Of a stretch of 64,000 nucleotides of DNA, positions 61,901 to 64,000 are shown piece after piece (within the stretch, counting starts at the first letter, position 1; each line of letters begins with the position of its first letter). Origin of the DNA: Nocardia sp. NBC_01329 (GTDB lineage: Bacteria; Actinomycetota; Actinomycetes; Mycobacteriales; Mycobacteriaceae); contig NZ_CP108381.1 in the NCBI RefSeq assembly GCF_035956715.1, positions 4,186,001 through 4,250,000 of the forward strand. The letters run 5' to 3'. The notes under the pieces are model-generated. The model saw only the letters and a program-made list of their open reading frames with translations. It had not been told where the DNA came from and searched no databases. The position numbers and the translations under genes are program-made.

Positions 61901-63794
61901 GCTCCAGCACACCTTGCGGGTCGGTGAACATCACGTCCCGCAGCGAACCGCCCAGCAGCGCATCGAATCGGCCGCACACTTCGTCCAGTGCCTGTGCGAA
62001 AACCGGGAACGCCGCGTAGAGACCGGCCCCCATCCCCACCCGCTGCGCACCTTGACCGGTGAACAGGAATGCCGTATCGCCGGAACCCGCCGAGCCGGTC
62101 GCCACTGCCGGCGACATCGAACCCGACGCCAGATCCGCCAGCCCCGCCAGCAATTCGGCCCGGCCCCGGCCCACCACGGTGGCCCGCCGCGCGAACCGGG
62201 CCCGATGTTCCAGCAGAGCCGACGCCGCACTCCAGATGTCGGCGTCCGGATGGCCGGACAACCAGTGCCGCAGCCGCTCGGCCTGAGCTCGCAGGGCAGG
62301 ATCGGATTTGGCCGACAACACCAGTGGGGTCACCTCGACGGACACGGCGCCCGGCGAATCGCCGGTCCCTCCGGTCTCGTCCACGGCCGGTTCAGCGGCA
62401 GCAGGTGCTTCCTCCACGATCACATGCGCGTTGGTGCCGCTGATCCCGAACGAGGACACCCCCGCGCGTCGCACCCGTGCACCGGCCGGCCACTGCTCCG
62501 CCTGTGTCAGCACCCTCACCGTGCCCGCCGACCAGTCCACGTGGGGCGACAATTCGTCGACGTGCAGCGTCGCGGGCAGTTCCTCGTGCCGCAATGCCTG
62601 CACCATCTTGATCACCCCGCCCACCCCGGCGGCCGCCTGACTGTGCCCGATATTCGACTTCAGCGCCCCGATCCGCAGGGGCTCCGGGCGGTCCTTTCCG
62701 TAGGCCGCGATGAGTGCCTGCGCCTCGATCGGATCGCCCAGCGCCGTACCGGTCCCGTGCGCTTCCACCGCGTCCACATCAGCCGGTCGCAGTCCGGCCG
62801 CCGCCAGCGCCGCGGCGATCACCCGCTCCTGAGAAGGCCCGTTGGGCGCGGTCAACCCGTTCGACGCGCCATCCTGGTTCACCGCCGAACCGCGGACCAC
62901 CGCCAGTACGTTGTGCCCCAGCCGCCGGGCATCCGACAACCGCTCCAACACCAGCAGCCCGATCCCCTCGGACCAACCGGCCCCGTCCGCGGCCGCCGAG
63001 AACGCCTTGCATCGGCCGTCCGGCGCCAGTCCCCGCTGCCGGGCGAACTCGATGAACAACTGGGGTGTGGACATGACCGTCACGCCGCCGGCCAGCACCA
63101 TCGATGTCTCACCACGGCGCAGTGCCTGGCACGCCAGGTGGATCGCCACCAGGGAGGACGAACACGCGGTATCCACCGTGATGGCCGGTCCTTCGAGACC
63201 GAGGGTGTAGGCGACCCGCCCGGATACCACACTGCCGGAAGTGCCTACACCGCCGTAGCCTTCGGCGGCCGGACCGGCGGCCCGCGCGGTGTGGTCATAG
63301 TCCTGATACATGACACCGGTGTAGACACCCGTGTCGGAGCCACGCAGGGACACCGGGTCGATCCCGGCGTCCTCCAACGCCTCCCATGTCGCTTCGAGTA
63401 GCAACCGCTGCTGTGGATCCATCGCGGCCGCCTCGCGCGGACCGATCTCGAAGAAGCCGGCATCGAAATCGGCGACGCCGCGCAGGAAGCTGCCGGAGCG
63501 GGTGTAGGTCTTACCGAACCGGTCCGGATCGGGATCGTAGAGCTCATCCGTATCCCAGCCGCGGTCACGGGGGAACTCGGTGACTGTCTCGCCCCCGGAG
63601 CGGACAAGGTCCCACAACTGGTCGGGCGACTCCACGCCACCCGGGTAGCGGCACGCCATTCCGACGATCGCGATCGGTTCGTCGAGTTTGTCCCGCAGCC
63701 GAGTCAGATCGTCCCGGGTGGTGAGCAATTCGACCGTGACCTTCTTGAGGTACTCCAGTGTGCGGTCGGACGAAGCGCTGTTATCGGTGTCCAC
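46995..63794 (-). CDS. Modular type I polyketide synthase, three KS-AT-DH-KR-ACP modules plus thioesterase (pksA)
   Basis: A 5599-residue PKS, first in the operon but last in the predicted assembly line. An N-terminal docking coiled coil (SDRTLEYLKKVTVELLTTRDDL) precedes three complete KS-AT-DH-KR-ACP modules. All three ATs carry GHSIGE plus HAFH (malonyl-type), and all KRs carry xDD (B-type). The C-terminus is a type I thioesterase with catalytic Ser5440 (GYSIGG), Asp5467 (IDTYSP) and His5558 (ADHLSV). The TE should release a chain ending in three conjugated double bonds; with no hydroxyl expected in the chain, hydrolysis to a free acid is more likely than lactonisation. The GTG start at 63794 has only a weak ribosome binding site. 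Two direct repeats lie just upstream in the leader. Confidence 0.95.
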   Translation of the reverse strand: MDTDNSASSDRTLEYLKKVTVELLTTRDDLTRLRDKLDEPIAIVGMACRYPGGVESPDQLWDLVRSGGETVTEFPRDRGWDTDELYDPDPDRFGKTYTRSGSFLRGVADFDAGFFEIGPREAAAMDPQQRLLLEATWEALEDAGIDPVSLRGSDTGVYTGVMYQDYDHTARAAGPAAEGYGGVGTSGSVVSGRVAYTLGLEGPAITVDTACSSSLVAIHLACQALRRGETSMVLAGGVTVMSTPQLFIEFARQRGLAPDGRCKAFSAAADGAGWSEGIGLLVLERLSDARRLGHNVLAVVRGSAVNQDGASNGLTAPNGPSQERVIAAALAAAGLRPADVDAVEAHGTGTALGDPIEAQALIAAYGKDRPEPLRIGALKSNIGHSQAAAGVGGVIKMVQALRHEELPATLHVDELSPHVDWSAGTVRVLTQAEQWPAGARVRRAGVSSFGISGTNAHVIVEEAPAAAEPAVDETGGTGDSPGAVSVEVTPLVLSAKSDPALRAQAERLRHWLSGHPDADIWSAASALLEHRARFARRATVVGRGRAELLAGLADLASGSMSPAVATGSAGSGDTAFLFTGQGAQRVGMGAGLYAAFPVFAQALDEVCGRFDALLGGSLRDVMFTDPQGVLERTEWAQPALFAFETALFRLVESFGLAPDMVAGHSIGELVAAYVAGVWSLADACSLVAARGRLMGALPAGGAMLAAAITEDRGLEIVAAVGDRLALAAVNGPASVVLSGDADAVEEVEGLLSGEGVRTSRLRVSHAFHSARMDPMLAEFRAVAERLTYRQPTLALVSNVSAGVAAAALTDPGYWVDQVRGCVRFAPGVDALVAAGVRRFVELGPDAVLSAMSRECLAGHPGVDAESLVVAASRRSADEVSQFVAMLARAGAAGLEVDWRPLFAGRKISRVALPTYAFQRQRYWLEPLSRGAVPGTSDHPILTGVVPLAGKDEWLFTGRIAAADQPWLADHSVFGSVVVPGTAFVELVLTAGARLDAGSVEELLLESPLVLTGDAPMDIQVSVEPADEAGRRRFAVHSRVAGDGDVTGGVWSTHASGVLVPVPEAVPAWVAAETSGDWPPAGAEPVAYEALYDQLADLGFGYGPAFQGLRAVWRDAGDLLAEVALTDDAGTAASYAVHPALFDAAFHPAIAELARELPAGRLPLPFSFGGVRLYRTGVAAVRVRVMLTGSDRIRLVAVDDAGAPVLSLDSLASRPVDAEALRGAAGERPSLAEIEWVPVSAGSGDPTVSVAVLGPGAVAGAGSRFADLAELLAAETIPEVVVWAPVGDDSGAGDAVVRAHTGVTATLELLRRWQTDHRLSAARLVVLTRGAAAVSGESPDPAGAAVAGLLRSAQFESPGRFVLLDVAPGADLAGETVAAAADSEESELAIRDGVRYVPRLRRRSGRAGSAAPDFGTGSVLITGGTGGLGAEVARHIVATHGVRRLVLVSRRGDRAPGAPELVGELAAAGAQVRVAACDVGDRTALAALLADLTGEFTPSAVIHSAGVLDDGTVETLTAEQLDRVLAAKADAAWNLHDATRDRELAAFVLFSSLAGVAGSPGQGNYAAANAFLDALAARRHAAGLPAVSIAWGSWNQGIGMTNALDDTAMSRMARMGVRPLATADGLALFDRATAAAAPTVVATDFDTEALAARAREGSLPRVLHAMVTVPVRRAADTTGSLARRLAAAAPAEHEAIVLAVVCAEAAGVLGHISADAIDPTAPFSELGFDSLAGVEFRNRLGKATGVQLPSTLVFDHPTATAVAAFVLSRAGELESAGARPADRVVRRVRTDEPIAIVGMGCRYPGGVESPAQLWNLVTAGTDAITDFPTDRGWDLDRLFHPDPDNPGTSYLRYGGFLTDAGHFDAGFFGIGPREAAAMDPQQRLLLEASWEALEHAGIDPASLRGSDMGVFTGVSYLDYEEIAKASGAGVEGYIGTGSASSVASGRVAYTLGLEGPAITVDTACSSSLVAIHLAAQALRQGECSMALASGAAVMSTPFLFTEFSRQRGLAPDGRCKAFSAAADGVGWSEGVGVLVLERLSDARRLGHEVLAVVRGSAVNQDGASNGLTAPNGPSQERVIAAALAAAGLSAADVDAVEAHGTGTPLGDPIEAQALIAAYGQDRAEPLWIGSLKSNIGHSQAAAGVAGVIKVVQALRHAVLPRTLHADAPSPHVDWSAGAVRLLTEDRSWPGSAGRVRRAGVSSFGISGTNAHVIIEEAPAGPVGSAVPVADGRGPAAKAVPLLLSAKSAPGLRAQAARLHDWLLAHPDAELPDIAYSLLTTRSRLNRRGVVVAGDRESALARLADMATGSTGVGVVDGAPVDGRIAFLFTGQGAQRAGMGAGLYAAFPVFAAAFDEICAEFDQLLGPGPDGAGLKGIVFGSAEPESIHRTEYTQPALFAYEVALFRLVESFGIGPDVLIGHSIGELVAAYVAGMWSTADACALVAARGRLMGALPPGGAMLAAAISPPRADEIIAPFGEQLSVAAVNSPSAVVFSGTEEAVDRLAALLSAEGERVSRLRVSHAFHSGLMEPMLPEFESVAAGVNYRRPLLPVVSTVFGVVGGEAFADPMYWVGHVRDTVRFALGVDHLVDSGVTRFLEIGPDAVLSAMTGQCLPADLESKALVAAAGRRGAEEVTQFLAFLGRAHSAGIEVDWAPLFASHLPARVELPTYAFQRQRYWLHADRPAATGGFGHPILTEAVPVAGRDEWLFTGKLSDPGQPWVAEHLVFGTPVVPATTYLELASAVGARLGAEVIEELLLDIPLVLTENPVDIQVTVGEAGPDGRRSFTVYSRSERTEDAEAWVAHAGGVLAGADPIPDAGTGWDEVWPPEHAEQLDVADLYHRISGLGMEYGPVFRGVRAAWRRGREMFAEISLDDAVVPQPGGFGIHPALFDACLHPALDFVMDDVPADRVPLPVRCAGVRLARTGSGPLRLRIDWHGGYGIRMEAVGEAGEPVLSVDSVVVHPVERRTVERVRSAGALPLYGLDWLPVPGATEVPEVSVAVLGGADIAGAEHRFTDIGAAAEAARGPAAPDAVVWFAETVPHALETVSDAAETVSDAAETVPDAAEAVAGAGEAVVGAAETVPGTARRGVRETLALVRAWLADTAPARTRLVVVTHRAMGPAGESPDPAAAAIAGLVRSAQAEHPGRIVLLDRDGELDRRIVAAALAANEPLLAIRDGALSMPRVTRRPAAMDSAPMSFGTGTVLVTGGTTGLGALVARHLVAAHGVRRLLLVSRRGRAAEGVPELVAEVSALGAEVEVAACDVADRDALGQLLAQLPPEFPLSGIVHAAGVVDDATVESLTDDRIDRVFRPKVDGLWSLHDAAGSAGVSAFVVFSSMAGVAGAPGQGNYAAANAFADAMVALRTEAGLPAVSIAWGPWNADTGMTGELGAPGLARLRRMGLRPLENTAGLLLFDAAVAGPDALAVAADFDIAGLTELARAGSLPNVLSTLVAAPGTLANAAPLGRLAAVAAAERDEVALSVVRENAAAALGHGSVEAIEPDMPFTDLGFDSLAGVEFRNRLAKATGLPLPATLVFDHPTARAVAVLLVSLIDDAPTARKPAPKTLRHSRTDEPIAIVGIGCRYPGGVSSAAQLWDLVAAGADVITGFPTDRGWDLERLYNPDPDVPGTTYVREGGFLADPGGFDPGFFGISPREATAMDPQQRLMLEAAWESLEDAGIDPVSLRGSDTGVYVGATPSGYGERVVGENEGFRMTGNSESVISGRVAYVLGLQGPAMTVDTACSSSLVALHLACQALRNGETSLVLSAGVSISGSPEFFVDFARQRGLAPDGRCKAFSAAADGVGWSEGVGVLVLERLSDARRLGHDVLAVVRGSAVNQDGASNGLTAPNGPSQERVIAAALAAAGLSAADVDAVEAHGTGTPLGDPIEAQALIAAYGQDRAEPLWIGSLKSNIGHSVAASGVAGVIKMVQAFRHGMLPKTLHADELSPQVDWSAGSVRVLTESEPWPAEAGRKRRAGVSSFGISGTNAHVVLEEAPAEARPAPGRTEPDETNAAVRVAAVPLLVSAKSEAGLRAQADRLRQWLAEAPEAGDLWRVASSLVDSRAQLDWRGAVIGHDRDEMRNGLAELAAGGAAGRVAAGKARTGRIAFLFTGQGAQRAGMGAGLYRDFPVFAAALDEVCDRFDPLLGRSLRELMFDADRADLLGRTEFTQPALFAFEVAMFRLVESFGIVPDVLAGHSIGELAAAHVAEVWSLADACALVAARGRLMGALPEGGAMLAAATTEEQAERLLDGYRDDLSIAAVNGPLSVVFSGTADAVDAVAKLLTDAGIRTSRLRVSHAFHSGLMNPMLAEFRAVAESLAYRAPSIPIVSTLSGTVAGSEVTDPEYWVDQVRGCVRFAAGVDALAASGVRRFVELGPDAVLTAMTRECLAGADTEAESLVAATSRRTADEGTQFVTFLAQARVSGLSVVLDPLFAGRDTRRIALPTYAFQNQRYWLEPGPQVSRPVSGHLLTEVVPVVGRDEWLFTGRFSTRTHPWLADHVVFGSALIPGTGFVEMALHAGSHLGMDTIQELVLESPMLFDDDTPLDAQVVVEAADTTGCRRFVIHSCPVGAEFPDEADWLTHAIGTLAPADSVPDDAQWDGQVPAGGLRSLDPGQLYEQLASIGFGYGPAFRGVRAAWSADDVMYAEVALPDSAAAREYRIHPALLDASIHPSLDRLDDPGRVPLPFSYTGIRLYRAGADVVRVRISVTDQTNTARLDLTDTDGEPVLTIAAALARPVDIEMLNRSRATSSPLYTRSWKTVPLPAAGPGTAVAVLGSAPVPGSVSTHRDLTALATVPEVPGLVVWDSGEEAVAGDQAHAARLRVSATLTLVRDWLADERTERATLVVVTRCAAGLSGESGDPAGAAVAGLIDSAQAEYPGRIVQLDLDERTAPSADLIRAVAGVGEPRVAVRDSAALVPRMVKAVADTEPVSFGTGTVLITGGTGGLGALLARHLVAGHGVRRLLLVSRRGPAADGADELAAELTEAGAQVRVVACDAADRAALGDLLRTVPAEYPLTAVVHTAGVIDDGTIETLTADQVHRVMRPKTDAAVNLHELTRDADLSAFVLFSSAAPLLGGQGQGNYAAANAFLDALAHQRRESGLPAHSLAWGLWTVGMGSALGGEGAEQIVRQIRTRLGLVPITAEPGMELFDKALGTGHALVLTALLDMSALSELAGTGALPGLFRDIVRAPVAALSAEDTGSLARRLAAVAESERYDLVLHEVRALAATVLGHASAEAVDPDALFTELGFDSLGGVEFRNRLATITGLTLASTLVFEYPSPAAVAETLTEQIGGLVGVEGGAAPAGPSAPGILTGLVTEALRRGDAKVALPVLMQTGRLIVDLDESADRLVAPKPMLLARGGAGLKLICVPSFVVGNGPHQFGRLARELGAEFGMTALWLPGTRPGESLPPHWDALLDCLADTTLDTVGADPFVLVGYSIGGAIAHGLAGRLAERGRAPRGVAMIDTYSPDSEEDNLEVFGSALEVAFGHELVTVDDRGLVVMAHYGQVYGGRAPEPISEPTLLLRATTPMPGLSDMAVPVPDWQHAGPTVRIPADHLSVLDGAAAEVATHIREWISAVTGVDPHGPAVDPGRDVDSR
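46998..47710 (-). other. pksA terminal thioesterase domain
   Basis: Alpha/beta-hydrolase TE from about residue 5363 to the C-terminus, with LICVPSFVVGNGPHQFGRLARELG at its start, Ser5440 in GYSIGG, Asp5467 and His5558. Its presence fixes pksA as the last protein of the assembly line. Confidence 0.92.
47950..53085 (-). other. pksA module 3: KS-AT(malonyl)-DH-KR-ACP
   Basis: KS Cys3741. AT Ser4197 and HAFH at 4297-4300. DH His4499 (HVVFGSALIP) and Asp4667 (DASIH). KR with IDD, Tyr5084. ACP Ser5253. Sets the C2=C3 double bond of the product. Confidence 0.9.
52127..52460 (-). repeat. KS segment nearly identical to 57464-57797 (gene conversion tract)
   Basis: The KS domains of pksA modules 3 and 2 share this stretch at the DNA level (offset 5337 bp). 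The first 107 bp from 52141 are identical, and only scattered mismatches occur elsewhere, except a 40-bp patch at about 52268-52304. In that patch, module 3 instead matches the KS of pksC module 2 (52261-52310 equals 24052-24101 exactly). Confidence 0.85.
53090..58427 (-). other. pksA module 2: KS-AT(malonyl)-DH-KR-ACP
   Basis: KS Cys1963. AT Ser2420 and HAFH at 2520-2523. DH His2722 (HLVFGTPVVP) and Asp2890 (DACLH). KR with VDD, Tyr3349. ACP Ser3511. The linker before the KR carries a 7-residue tandem repeat (about ETVSDAA). Sets C4=C5. Confidence 0.9.
54551..54692 (-). repeat. 21-bp in-frame tandem repeat in pksA module 2
   Basis: Nearly seven degenerate 21-bp units, read as repeats of about ETVSDAA, in the structural KR region between DH and KR. 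Unit length is a multiple of three, so copy-number change keeps the frame. Confidence 0.88.
58430..63685 (-). other. pksA module 1: KS-AT(malonyl)-DH-KR-ACP
   Basis: KS Cys211. AT Ser665 and HAFH at 765-768. DH His970 (HSVFGSVVVP) and Asp1142 (DAAFH). KR with LDD, Tyr1564. ACP Ser1729. Sets C6=C7. Confidence 0.9.
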
Positions 63795-63813
63795 GTGTCA
63801 CATCCCGGTTTTT

Positions 63814-63871
63814 CAGGGTCGGCAGGGAGACCCCGGGGGTCTTCCAGGGTCGGCAGAGACACCCGGGGGAC
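63814..63871 (-). repeat. Imperfect direct repeat in the pksA leader
   Basis: Two copies of a 27-bp unit beginning CAGGGTCGGCAG (63814-63840 and 63845-63871), period 31 bp, lie 20-77 bp upstream of the pksA GTG. Their position suits an activator or repressor binding pair, or an element in the 5' untranslated region. Confidence 0.55.
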
Positions 63872-64000
63872 GTAACCAGCCGGGTTCAGTGAGTAGGTCG
63901 TTTGCGCGCCGGATCGGCGACTGACCGATGGGTCGGAGGCAGCCGGACAGGCGGAGTGGGATCCCGCCTATCCGCGGGTTTTCCAGCTATGGGGAATCGA
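63872..64000. other. Upstream region of the PKS operon to window edge
   Basis: No gene seen. It should contain the main PKS promoter. A short inverted repeat AGGCGG (63949-63954) / CCGCCT (63964-63969) is the only structure noted. Confidence 0.4.

Overview
The window is high-GC actinobacterial DNA. Truncated-PPDK, dienoyl-CoA reductase, CYP157-like P450 and type I PKS genes point to Nocardiaceae, most likely Nocardia; this rests on gene content, not a database match. No rRNA, tRNA, CRISPR or insertion sequence was seen.

Left part (1-19.4 kb): mixed metabolic and regulatory genes. On the minus strand are the 5' part of a PAP2 phosphatase/diacylglycerol kinase fusion, msrA and a methyltransferase. 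A plus-strand StrS/AHBA-synthase-like aminotransferase follows, with a possible short leader ORF. Next come a small hypothetical gene and a CYP157-like P450 divergent from a TetR regulator. A tightly overlapping four-gene minus operon (AttH-like barrel, winged helix, truncated PPDK, PEP-utilising swivel-domain protein) looks like a split dikinase/phosphotransferase. It is followed by a BASS transporter, a MarR regulator divergent from an amidohydrolase across a palindromic operator, and an HTH protein coupled to a PP2C-like phosphatase. Two small plus-strand ORFs appear to be one gene split by a 25-bp tandem duplication; the second encodes a Cys-rich protein with two internal repeats. fadH ends this part.

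Right part (19.4-63.8 kb): three giant minus-strand modular type I PKS genes, called pksA, pksB and pksC here in transcription order, probably one operon. Catalytic motifs give pksB = loading KSQ-AT-DH-ACP plus two fully reducing modules, pksC = two KS-AT-DH-KR-ACP modules, and pksA = three KS-AT-DH-KR-ACP modules plus a terminal thioesterase. The KSQ start and the TE imply assembly order B, C, A, which is not the gene order. All KRs look B-type and every extension module has an intact DH, so the expected product is a linear 2,4,6,8,10-pentaenoic acid on a 17-carbon backbone with a saturated tail. There is no hydroxyl left for macrolactonisation. Two ATs share an unusual hybrid signature (GGGAQ, GHSLGE, HASH) and may introduce branches at C8 and C14. 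No obvious tailoring or resistance gene adjoins the PKS genes inside the window, and the locus may continue past the right edge.
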